A stretch of 39,488 nucleotides of DNA from Chara braunii (taxonomy: Eukaryota > Streptophyta > Charophyceae > Charales > Characeae): positions 353,936 to 393,423 of the forward strand of contig BFEA01000267.1 of assembly GCA_003427395.1 (NCBI GenBank), read 5' to 3'. The position numbers and the translations under genes are program-made. How positions within the stretch are numbered: position 1 is the stretch's first letter; each line of letters begins with the position of its first letter. The notes under the pieces are model-generated. The model did no database searches and was not told where the DNA came from. It saw only the letters and a program-made list of their open reading frames with translations. Below are positions 8,621-19,300 of the stretch, one piece after another.

Positions 8621-9383
8621 CGTCGCTGGGCCGCGCATGTCCGATGTCCACGCGTTTGCCACGTGTGCACTTCCGGATCATCGGCGTTGCCGCCGTCCTG
8701 CGTGCTGCAGTGCGGTGGTGGGCAGGTTGTGTATAGACGGCGGGTCGTTTTTGCAAGCGCATTTTTTTTAAGCGTGGATTTGTTTGATGACTGTGAAGGG
8801 TGTTGATTGCTGTTATGCCCGCCGGCGCGTCTTTCGGTTTCACATTAGGACGTCCGAATTTGAATATTGTTTAAAGCCTGTTGTTGTGAGGCGTTGCTGC
8901 CACGCGTGAATGGCGATCTACCAAGGTCTTTATTAGGGGGGTGTCGAAGAAGGAATAGGTGGCGGGGTGTGTTTTTCGGGCGGGAGGGGAAAATGGAGGA
9001 CATGGGTGCCTTGAGTTTTGGGGGTGGCGGACGAAGGATACGTGCCGGGCTCTTTCGACCTCCACCAGGATCCTCGTGCGCGCCCACACGCGTTGTTGGC
9101 CATGCGAGGTATCACCAGCAGCCTTGGGGAAAAAATGGTCTGTGTACGATCGGTGAAGGGGCGGGCTGCTGTGGACGGCGAGGCGTGTCCATGGTGTACC
9201 ACGAGAGCGCATTATCTAGAAAAGGAGAGTCCGGACGACAGTCCGTACGGCAGTACTTCATTGCCTACGGCTCCAACGGTAGCGTATGTGCACTGATTCG
9301 TCGCCGCACGCCTGCACTTCCGCTTCTCCGCTCCACGCTCGGGCTCTGGGCTCCACGGGCAGTTCCCCTTCAAGCGCGGCAAG
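8621..9383. other. Non-coding intergenic sequence
   Basis: Follows the Myb-like frame. A 271-codon open frame covers 8867-9682, but it has low-complexity composition and overlaps the next gene in another frame, so I do not call it. Confidence 0.5.
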
Positions 9384-9540
9384 CACGTGCTTGTTTCTGC
9401 TCGCCATCATCGTCGCGGCTCCTGGCCACTGCCCATTCGGGCGCATTGTCCACGTGCTCCTTCGTCCACGTGGCCGTCGTCGACCTCCACGCGTCCACAG
9501 TCCACGTGCTCCTTCATCAACGATCTCCTTCGTCCACGTG
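9384..9540. promoter_or_regulatory. Cluster of five CACGTG (G-box) palindromes
   Basis: CACGTG occurs at 9384, 9451, 9467, 9503 and 9535, within 157 bp, ending 27 bp before the ATG at 9567. Four are embedded in a loosely repeated CCACGTGCTCCTTCGT phrase. CACGTG is the core bound by plant bHLH and bZIP factors. Whether it acts as a promoter or is only a short tandem repeat cannot be told from sequence. Confidence 0.35.
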
Positions 9541-9566
9541 CTCGTCGTTGCTGAGTTGCGGACGAG

Positions 9567-11120
9567 ATGCCACCGAGGAACGCTTCAGGGAAGGGAAGGA
9601 AAGACAGCGGAGCAGGCGATGGTGGGGAAACCCAGAAAGGCAGAGGCCACGTGCCAAAGTCGAAAAGGCAGCGCGTGGATGACGCCAGCTCCGAACACAC
9701 TGAAGACTTTCAGCGAGACGAAGTGGTGATGGTGGATGCGCAAGGGACGACCGGGGCGATGCGATTGGGTTTCGGGTGGGATGGGGTGTCGAGGGATCAG
9801 CTGTCCGCTCTGAAACAGAGCCCCGTTGTCAGTGCTGCCGGGGCCTGGCAAAGGACCCCGAAGGCGGCAGGGGTGGTCATGACGGAGGCGCGCGTGCCGA
9901 GGCAACTTCCGACGGTGGCGGGCCAGGGTCAGCCACTCCCCTTGCAACAGGCGGGGGCTTCAAGGGGAGGGAAAACACAGTCTGCGCAAAAGGGTGATGC
10001 GACGGCAAGCGGCACTCGGACGACGGCGGTGGATCATAGCACTAGAAGCGGACTCGACGAAGGTGTGGCCGAGGAGAGGGTTGACGACGTCCGCCGTGAC
10101 GAAGGAATAAGAAATGGAAAGCGGGAGGGCGATGACGACGACGACCGTCCACTTGTGACGAGGTTGAAGGGAGCGCCAAAGGAGGATGGTGTGGAGGAGA
10201 GGTCCAAGTTGTGGATTGATTGCGACTCTTTCTGGGTTCAGGGCCCGGGGAAACCCTTGAGGGAGGCGGTCGGCGAGTGCGCGGACTACTTCATGGCCAT
10301 CGCCAGCGGAGACGCAGGAGCTGAGCCGCCTGCGATGCTCATATTGCCGCCGAATGACGTTCCGCGCTTCAAGATCGACGACCGTGCGCAGAGTGAACCA
10401 GCTCTGCGCAGAGCGTGTAGCATGGAAAAAATGGTGTTGCGCGCCATCCACGACTAGATCTTCAAATCGTCGTCGAGGTCGGCTGGCTTCGCTTGTGCAG
10501 AGTCATACATCAGCGTCGACATTGCTACAGGCATTGCACGAGTAGTTTGCCAGGGACACAAATGGTCAAATGTGGTTTCCCCTGCACTCGTCTACCACAC
10601 GTTGGCGATGAAGATGGATGTGCCTCTATGGTTCGCGGGGGTGAAGATTGTGGATCGGCCTGAAGACGACGACATGGCGGCGCGGCAGGAGGTGACAGTT
10701 CTTCGCGTCGCGGATTGCTGGACAGATGCACTGTGGTGTGGACAATGGGCGGACGGCGGCCGCGTCAAACAGGAGAGGTTGTCTCGGCTTGCGGATTGTC
10801 TTCGAGCATTGTTGAGCGCGTGCATGTGGATCATGTGCATGGGTGGTGGCGACGACCGTTCGCACAACGAGGCGTGCTTGTACGCGTTCATGGTCGCCAA
10901 ACCCAGGCGACACATCTTCGACAGCGCCAACCTCGTCTTGGATCGTATAGGGAAGGCACACCTCATGCTGGGAGATTACCCGCATTGTATTCTGGAATGG
11001 TGTGATTGCGGGTTGGTGTTCGGGCACAACGCGGCCCTGAAGAATGCAGCGGAAGCCGCGAAACACGGTTGGATCGGCAGCGGGCCCGCGGCGGAGGAAG
11101 ACGGAGATGAGGGCAGTTGA
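9567..11120 (+). pseudogene. Unknown 517-codon ORF with one in-frame TAG
   Basis: ATG at 9567 opens a frame that reads to TGA at 11118-11120, apart from TAG at 10455-10457. The first ~200 residues are polar and disordered-looking, with basic, K/R-rich patches near the start and a DDDDD stretch. From about residue 210 the sequence looks folded: KLWIDCDSFWVQGPGKPLRE, then after the stop a cysteine- and tryptophan-rich half (ADCWTDALWCGQWADGGR, LSACMWIMCMGG, NEACLYAFMVAKPRRH). I recognise no domain. It lies between the Myb-like frame and the Harbinger transposase and shares their GC-rich base use. The single stop could come from CAG. It may be an accessory gene of a transposon or a lineage-specific multicopy family; a cellular gene is not excluded. 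Confidence 0.55.
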
Positions 11121-11875
11121 CACGTCGGTTCATCCATAACGCAGTGGCGGGGTGTGGATCGTCGATTGATTGGCACGTGGGATCGTGAAACGACGAACGC
11201 AGCGCCTTCAACTGCAGACGGGGCAGCACGGGCGGGATGGGTGTCGGCGGGTGTTGGTGGTTGACCGGAGGGAGCGTGAGGTGGGCAGTCCTGCGCAGCT
11301 TCGGCGGCGTGTCCACGTCAGCAAATGTCGTGCCGACGTGAGCAGATGTCGTTGCGGTGCATGTGTTGTGAACGAAGTTTTCCTTTTTTTTATTCTGTAA
11401 TGTTTAGGTGTGTTTGGAGCTCACTTTGTACATTTGCTCCGCAATAGGGTTTCTTGGCTCCGTGGATGACACCGCCGAAATGTACGTGGATGGCAGGAGC
11501 AGTCCGTGTGTTGTGCGGGACGCTTGAAGGGTTGAAAGTCAGGAGCAACGAAAAATCACCAGGGAGGGGAAATTGCTTTGTTGTTCAATGAATGATCTCA
11601 AATTTATGTTTGTGTTTCGATGGCGTGTGTTTGCATGCTTAAGATTGCGTATGCAGGCATGCTTTTGTTGTCTTCTGTGTGGTTTTATCATGTGACACAC
11701 GCGTTAATGGCCATCGCATTCCCGTCCACGTCTTCTTATGTATGCGGTCCTTCATTCGATCTTCGTTATCGCGGCATCGTTATCATCGTCGGCACCTGAG
11801 AAAACAAAACATAAGAAGAAAAAGAGGCAGCGACCTATACACGCACTTTCATTGTCATCTTTTTGTTCTTGGTGC
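11121..11875. other. Non-coding, no gene recognised
   Basis: Sequence downstream of the preceding ORF, becoming more AT-rich after 11380. No supported gene, RNA or clear repeat. Confidence 0.5.
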
Positions 11876-12734
11876 CCGTGTTTCCGTTCCTGATGCCATC
11901 GCGAAATCCTGATTATCGCGCGCAGCGGGAGGAAGCGAATTTTTTTTTTATATATCAAACTATTAAAACGAAGGTAAAAAAAACACTCAGCATTCTTTAA
12001 ACTATTAAGAGGAAGAGAAAAACATCCTGATGTAATCTGTCGTGAGTTCTTCTTTCTTTTCTTTGTCGATGCATGTGAGTCGTTAGTGCAACAACGAAGC
12101 TTTTCATAGTGCATTTAACAAACGCAGAGAAGCGCANACGACATGCACAACAGACGTTCCATGTAGTAAAAACACAAACATNTTCCCTCGAAAGAAGAAT
12201 AGCAGTCGGACGCACCAAAACGTCCATACACAAACATCATGAAAAACACTCAGCGTTCAAGTTCAATGAAAAAAGTGCTCTAAAGCGCATGCGAAACAGC
12301 GGGCTGGAAAACCTCTTCGTGCCAGCCCTCACCTCCCGCTCTCCTCCTCCNCGCCTCCCGCCCCCCCGTGTTTCCGTTCCTGATGCCATCGCGAAATCCT
12401 GATGATCGCCCGCAGCGGAAGGAAGCAAATTTTTTTTTTTATATATCAAACTATTAAAAGGAAGGTCAAAAAAACACTCAACATTCTTCAAACTATTAAA
12501 AGGAAGAGAAAAACATCCTGATGTCATTTGTCGTGAGTTCTTCTTTCTTTTCTTTGTCGATGCATGTGAGTCGTTAGTGCAACAACGAAGTTTTTCAGAG
12601 TGCATTTAACAAACGCAGAGAAGCGCAGACGACATGCACAACAGACATTACATGTAGTAAAAACACAAACATGTTCCCTCGAAAGAAGAATAGCAGTCGG
12701 ACGCACCAAAACGTCCATACACAAACATCATGAA
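11876..12734. repeat. Tandem duplication of a ~368-bp block
   Basis: 11876-12243 and 12366-12734 are nearly identical (offset 490-491 bp). Both start CCCGTGTTTCCGTTCCTGAT and end CAAACATCATGAA. A 122-bp spacer separates them, and the second copy runs straight into the N gap. Ambiguous bases at 12137, 12182 and 12351 suggest collapsed copies. The array is probably longer than assembled. Confidence 0.8.
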
Positions 12735-13299
12735 NNNNNNNNNNNNNNNNNNNNNNNNNNNNNNNNNNNNNNNNNNNNNNNNNNNNNNNNNNNNNNNNNN
12801 NNNNNNNNNNNNNNNNNNNNNNNNNNNNNNNNNNNNNNNNNNNNNNNNNNNNNNNNNNNNNNNNNNNNNNNNNNNNNNNNNNNNNNNNNNNNNNNNNNNN
12901 NNNNNNNNNNNNNNNNNNNNNNNNNNNNNNNNNNNNNNNNNNNNNNNNNNNNNNNNNNNNNNNNNNNNNNNNNNNNNNNNNNNNNNNNNNNNNNNNNNNN
13001 NNNNNNNNNNNNNNNNNNNNNNNNNNNNNNNNNNNNNNNNNNNNNNNNNNNNNNNNNNNNNNNNNNNNNNNNNNNNNNNNNNNNNNNNNNNNNNNNNNNN
13101 NNNNNNNNNNNNNNNNNNNNNNNNNNNNNNNNNNNNNNNNNNNNNNNNNNNNNNNNNNNNNNNNNNNNNNNNNNNNNNNNNNNNNNNNNNNNNNNNNNNN
13201 NNNNNNNNNNNNNNNNNNNNNNNNNNNNNNNNNNNNNNNNNNNNNNNNNNNNNNNNNNNNNNNNNNNNNNNNNNNNNNNNNNNNNNNNNNNNNNNNNNN
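12735..13299. other. Assembly gap (565 N)
   Basis: Run of N with no sequence. Open frames crossing it are meaningless. Confidence 0.99.

Positions 13300-13342
<43 letters not shown>
13300..13342. other. Poly-C gap edge
   Basis: 43 C immediately after the gap, probably a low-quality contig end rather than genuine sequence. Confidence 0.7.
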
Positions 13343-13345
<3 letters not shown>

Positions 13346-13736
13346 TACCCCACACTACCTCTTTTCCCATCAAGGATTCCATGGCATAGCGCGGGAAAAT
13401 AATATCGTCCGCTACAAGAACAATGAAGAGCCAAAAAACAAACAGACCACCGTTGCCGCGACTACAACAACATTGAAGCCGCGTCACTCCCAGTGCTCGA
13501 CGGACTGGACAAGAAGTCTGTCCTCGACTGCAACAACGAAAACCCAAAAAGAACCCGTCCGCGAAAGCAAACCCTCCGAAGCAATCGCGCGCGTAAGCGG
13601 AGGACGCAAGCGCTGTCAATCGGCGATGGCGGAACACGACTTCAACAAGACAAACAAGCAGGCGGTAGGAAGGATCACATGTGTTTCATTCGCTCCGCCA
13701 GCGCATTGCGGAGTGCGTGAGCCTCGCGCGTGGAAG
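13343..13736. other. Probable 3' flank of the transposase
   Basis: AC-rich sequence lying 3' of the minus-strand transposase. No gene recognised. Confidence 0.35.
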
Positions 13737-14972
13737 TCAACATCGACACTGGCTGCGGGGGCGATGAATCCTCAGGTCCACTCGGCGCCTCACCCCATTC
13801 GTGTCGACCTCCCACAACAAATTTTCATCGAACTCGATACCTGCATCAAGCAGGATGTTGTGGAGAATGCAGACTGTCGTGAACTGCTGCTGCAGACTGT
13901 CGAGGTTCGTATTGTGCGTCCGCAAGAAGAGCCTCCACATCCCTTTCAACCTCCCAAACGTCCTCTCCACGGCCCCTCTTGCGACCTTCTACTTCGTGTC
14001 GAACCTTTCCTCGTCCAAGTGCTGATTGATTCCTCCATATGGCACCACTACCCATTCAGAAGGAGGATACCCGTTGTCGCCCAAGATGTATCCGTTCGTC
14101 CTCACCCCTCCCGACGGCGTGACAGGCGGCCCACGAAATAGCAATCACTCTTCCGCGCGCCTCGACAGACTTGACAGTTGGATCACCCTAATGTCGTGGC
14201 AGCTCCCCGGATATCCAACGAACACGTCAAGCATGCGCAGATCCAGGTCCACCACCACCTGCGCAATGACGGAGAAACGGTGCTTGCGATCGAAGTAGTT
14301 CTCGCTCGGCGCGTTCGCCGGTTTGTCCACGTAGATGTGTGTGCAGTCAACTGCGCCATGGCAGTTTGGAAAGCCCTTGTCCAGAAACGCCCGTAGCACG
14401 ACGTGGTTCCGCACCCCCGTCGGCCACGATATCTTGTTCCCGTACACCCTCAACATAGCGGCTGTCACATCGAGCACGGTTCGAACTCCGGATGTCCTGC
14501 CCATGTCGAAGGATGATGTGCTGTTCTTGTAAGACTCTCCTGTAGCCCACCTATACAGCGCGTACGCGACGATCTGGTCCGGCTGGAGTGGCTCCCTGTA
14601 AAATGTCACCTGCCGCTGCACATGAGGCGCACAGGCTTTGCTGATCTCCATGAACACTCTCCTCGACATGCGGAGCTTTTCTCGAAAGTAGTCGTCTGTC
14701 GTGTCATCGCACACCTGAAAATCCTCCCAAGTCCCGCCAGCTCTCCGCCTCATCCACCAACGTGGCGTCGCCCGAGGAACCAAACCGCACCCGATTGCAG
14801 CGCACAACTGAACCTCGGAAGTGGTGATGCAGTCCGGGGCGTCCAACACCCTCTGCAGCAGAAGCCTCTGCCGCCGCCTTGAAAGCGCTGCCTTCATGCG
14901 CCCGGCCGCACTCTCTACTTGCAAACGACGGATGACGGCAACCGCAGCCGCCACGACATTTGTCTTCTCCAT
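13737..14972 (-). pseudogene. PIF/Harbinger (DDE_Tnp_4 family) transposase, two in-frame stops
   Basis: I take ATG at 14972 (MEKTNVVAAAVAVIRRL) as start because it gives about 411 codons, the usual size for the family; the frame is open further, to 15470. A helix-turn-helix-like stretch (QIVAYALYRWATGESYKNSS-like region) precedes the DDE nuclease. First Asp is in GAVDCTHIYVDKP. Second is in FVGYPGSCHDIRVI. The Glu is in VERTFGRLKGMWRLF. The C-terminal LHNILLDAG motif is also typical. The frame is maintained throughout, but TGA at 14145-14147 and TAG at 13989-13991 interrupt it between the second Asp and the Glu. Both could be C-to-T changes (TAG from CAG in a KQKVARGAVER-type context). The family cuts and pastes DNA, usually with 3-bp TAA/TTA duplications; I could not locate its terminal repeats. 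Confidence 0.85.
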
Positions 14973-15606
14973 CGTCGACAGTACAATAGGGCCATCGCCA
15001 TCGCATTTCTCCATTACGCCCTTCCAACACGGAAAACAACGTCCGCCGCCACCCACCTGCGTGCACCTCTGCCACCATGATTGAAGACGCCTGCAACCAG
15101 GTGAGGAAGATAGCCCGGCCCAACAATGTTCCGCCCCGATTGGAGCGTTCGCCCACCGCCGCTGAAGAACGGAACCGCCGCGCGCCTCCACGTGGCGAAC
15201 GCAACTGCCGATCGGACGTCTTCGTTTTGCCGTGCCGAGCACACTTGAGACAGTGGCTGTGCGACGCCGCTGAAATATGTAACGCGATGGCAACCGAAAC
15301 CCTGCGAGGCGTGGACTGCCCCCTGGCCGACCCGCCTGTGCGCCGCCACCACGTCGCTCCGCAAGAAGAAAATTCAAATTTCGAATTTCGAAAGGGGTTG
15401 TTCCCACCTTCCCGATTTCCTTTTCCAGGGCCTGTGATGTTTTCCCGCCGTCGGACTTGTGGACCACCACGCCTCCTACACGGACATCCAGAATCGGAGG
15501 CCGGACATGCCTTCCGCGGCTGTGTATAATCTCATGAAACTGGCCGCGGGAGGGCCCCGAGGATTCCCGAGGACAGGTGGAGCGAGACCTCCAAAAATTA
15601 AAAAAA
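14973..15606. other. Upstream flank of the transposase
   Basis: The minus-strand frame stays open to 15470, but its predicted peptide there is Arg/Gly/Ser-rich and unlike the family. I treat it as 5' leader. Confidence 0.4.
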
Positions 15607-15628
15607 ACTCCAAGGATTCGTCCTTGGA
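15607..15628. other. Perfect hairpin, 9-bp stem with TTCG loop
   Basis: CTCCAAGGA-TTCG-TCCTTGGAG. A TTCG (UUCG) tetraloop is exceptionally stable in RNA. It lies between the Harbinger and LINE regions, preceded by an A-rich tract. Function unknown. Confidence 0.5.
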
Positions 15629-16385
15629 GCCCGAGGACGCGTTGAGGAGTGTCGAACGACGCCCTAAATCTAATAGGTTATTCTCATGTATTTTGGTACC
15701 ATTAGATTCGCAATACATCAACGGCAAAGCTCCGTCCTACCATGCCACACGTGATAGAAAGCTCAACGTTGAGTTTTCTCAACTCTGTAGACGGGACGAG
15801 ACCCCGGGGACCTCACAATTCAACCCGGGATACTGACAGCATCAGCCAGCTTAGCTTACAGGCGTACGCCTGCAGAAAGTCCAAAAGCTACCAACTTTCC
15901 AGATTCCTACCAACAGCTCTAGCTAAGGCCACAACTCGAAAGTTTTTGAAAGGTTGAAGTCGTGGTACTCCTATTGTCTGTAATTAGCCAACCATCGTGC
16001 TTTGTGGCTACTTGGTGTCTCGCAGCCTACGGCTATTCGGGTTGCAGAAAACTCACACTGGTATAACAATTTACTGTTCTGATGCCGACAACATTGAGTA
16101 GCTGTAACAATGCAATTCAAGGTAGGACTTAGATAGACTTGACAACTTCCCACTACCTGACTTACCCCTGGGACTAACACGGCGCAGCGGGTTAAATCAC
16201 TACCTAATGACACTCACCTAATGACCCACAGCGACCCTAGTTGGGACTGAGTGTCCTGGTCCCCAACAGATATACTAATTTTAAACAGCCCACTATCTAC
16301 GCTACCGCTAGGATTCCTGAGCCTGGGGTCCCGGATCTGTTGAGGTTCCTGGTCAAGCTCTCAACTTCTTCCTTCCCCTCTATCA
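15629..16385. other. Possible LINE 3' untranslated region
   Basis: Lies 3' of the minus-strand LINE ORF2 stop. No gene recognised and no T run marking a poly(A) tail was found, so the LINE 3' end is unresolved. Confidence 0.35.
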
Positions 16386-19300
16386 CTACTTTCTCCCTCT
16401 TGGTCCGGATTCACGGATCCAAGGTGAGAAGACCAGTCCCCTCGTGGAGTGGACCGCCGCCAGCTTACGCTTCTTGGCCCATGTTTGGAGAAACCACAGT
16501 ACTTGCCTTCTGCTTCCTTTCCCTGACTTGGCTTTTTTCCTCCAATCCACTCGAATTGCCTTCCTCAGACCGCTCCTCATGCCGCTTTTGATATCGAGGT
16601 CCGACAGGGGTCTTTTCTGAAACCTTGCTCTGTTTCTGTCTTTCCACAGGACTTCACAGATCAGACCCCTTGTCACATGAGCTAAGTAACCCCAACCACG
16701 GTGTCCTTTTACACTTGGAGGGAGAAAGCCCAGCAAAACCCATTTTTCATCCCATACTACTCCCTCTCCTCCAAACTCTCTCCAGTGATGTGACCACCAC
16801 ATCTTGACCCGTTTAGAGGTCGGGCACTCCCACCACAGGTGCCGCGTTGACTCGAAGGGCCACCTGCATCTCGTGCATCCGAGCTCAACTACCATCCCTC
16901 TCCCCGTTAGCCAGACTGCTGAGGGGGTCACTAGCATAGATAGTAACCAGAGAATACTTACCTGTTTGCCATTAGGCATACGGATGAAACTCGTCCACAG
17001 TCTCTCGAACTGTGCTTCTGCTTCGACGAGGTCCTGAGTGTATACCGCCTGCCATCTTTGTGTCGCAATCTGGGCTGGGGTCCTACCTGGCTTAGTCGCG
17101 AGTCGGTACCCCTGCGCTACGGAATAGTCTAGTAGCTTCAGGTTCGGAGTGTCTACACTTTTGGACGGCCAACTCCAAGCCTGCGGACCTATGCATAGCT
17201 GCGTGAGCGGCAATCTTCCTACCCAGATCTGTCTGCATCGTCTTGATTCCTTGTCACGCCTCTCAACCACCGTCACTTGGGTAGGGTTGTCCCATGTCAT
17301 GATGATATTAGTTTCCTCGATCCAGACAAGGGCATTCGAGATGCCTACACAGCGCCACCGTTCTACCTTCCTGAACCCACTTGGGAGACGGTCCAGCACT
17401 TTCCACAACACGTTTCCTTCCGCCTCCATTTCTGACTTGTACCAGGTTCCAACTGGGTCTTGGCCCTCTGGACCTCGCAGTTTCATCCACTGTTGGGGAA
17501 TCGCCAACAAGATGTCATGCAGATGGTCTCCTACACGTTGCAGCCCTCTCAGTCCGTCCCTAACCTCATTAAGCGGTTTCCAATTTCCCCTCCATGGGCA
17601 CCACAGGTCCTCCACTCTCAACACACCATGCTTCGCCCAAGCTTGACCAAACAACCCCGTGGACCCAGCGGCAGGGAAGGGTACCCCTGCCTGATTCTGA
17701 ATTGTTGTGTTCTCGAACAGTACCTGACGCAATACTTCCTCCTTTGTGGCTGGCTGTTGTTGGACGTCTGCCGGAAGTTTCCGCCACACTCTGCGGATAG
17801 GCTCCCAAAAAGCCGATCTGAGGCGCTTCTTCGTGAAAGAGGGCATGAAGAAGCACCTCCAGACGTCCTCCGGGCGACTCAGTCCCCATTTTTGTGCCAA
17901 AATGCGCTCGGCCAGCGTAATCCAATGCTCTCTTTCCGTTGCATTGGCTACCTCGGTAACCCAACCTCGCAGTTGAGCCTGATTTTTCCGTGTAGGATCC
18001 ACAATTCCAAGTCCGCTTTTTTCCCTGGGATAGGACAGGGTATCTAGTGCCACTTTGAGAAATGAAGCCCTCAGAATTCTGAGCTTTTGGTTTCCAGAGG
18101 AACCGGGACACCAGCCTTCTGATGGCTTTCACCACGCCCTCCGCCAGTTCCCTTACCGTGGTGACGAACCACAGTATTGAGAATAATGCTGCGTTTACCA
18201 CTAGAGCACCTCCCGCTATTGAGAGGTACCATGCAAATCCCCACACTCTAAGTTTGGCCGCCATCCGCTGCTGCAGCAGCAGTCCTTGCCCTGAGGCGTC
18301 CATCTGTAGACTGATTAGGACGCCTAGGAACCTTTCCTCCTCCCCGTTAGTTCTTCTCTTCATTCCCCATTCTACCTTCAGTTCAAACAGGCCATGGAGC
18401 AGGTATGAATATTTACCCCAATTCACTGTGGCTTCGGTGAGTACTGAGTATTCTACCATGATGGATTTCAACGCCGTAAGCGAGGGAACAAAGTTCTCAC
18501 AAACGCGAACAGGTCATCCGCCAGGCCTTTCACCCGGCATTTCTCCCCGGTGTGCAGCTGCAGGACCTTGATATGTGGGTGATGGCGTATTCTGTTCACT
18601 GATAGGAGTACCTCCATTTGTAGCACGAAGATGAGTGGCGCAAGAGGGCAGCCTTGCCTTAACGACCTTGACAGCGTGAAAGAATCTAAGAGGTGCCCAT
18701 TTATCATCACAGCGAACGTCGAAAATGTGTACTTTTTTTTTTTTTTTTTTTTTTTTTGAGACGATGCTTCAATCTATTCGTGGGGAGCAACATGGCTGGG
18801 AACCGGGACCAGCGTTCCTTATCAGAATACAACAAAAAGCTACCGGGGCCATTACCCGGCTTCGGCTGAGAACAATTGAAGAAAAAAAACTCAGAAACCT
18901 TCGAAAAATGTGTGTCGACAAGCTTCCCAACCACAAATCAGATAGGTGAAACCTATTCAGTCCACCTGCGATCACCACCAGCATGGCTGCTTTCAGCATG
19001 AACCGAAGCTCTTCCACGCCTCATGCTCCCATCAGGCTAGGTTACAGAGTTGCACCACCTTGCTCCAGCACCGGCCAGCATTGCTTCAGTTACGACCCCC
19101 GATGGCCACTGAGACTGCCCCCGCAAACAGCCCCCCAGATCTCATCTAGGCCTCACGCCCCCACTAAGCTAGGTCACAAAGTTGCGCCACCTGGCTCCGG
19201 CTCCGGCTCCGGCCAGCGTCGCTCCAGCATCGGTCATCGAGGGCCACCGAATTTTCGACCACCCTTCGCAAGATCAAAGATGACTTGCCTGATTTCACAT

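Noticed and set aside
8867-9682. 271-codon plus-strand frame
   Set aside because: Low-complexity composition; it overlaps the CACGTG repeat and the better-supported ORF at 9567 in a different frame.
12600-14141. 513-codon frame crossing the gap
   Set aside because: Open only because N codons are not stops; the remainder is antisense to the transposase.
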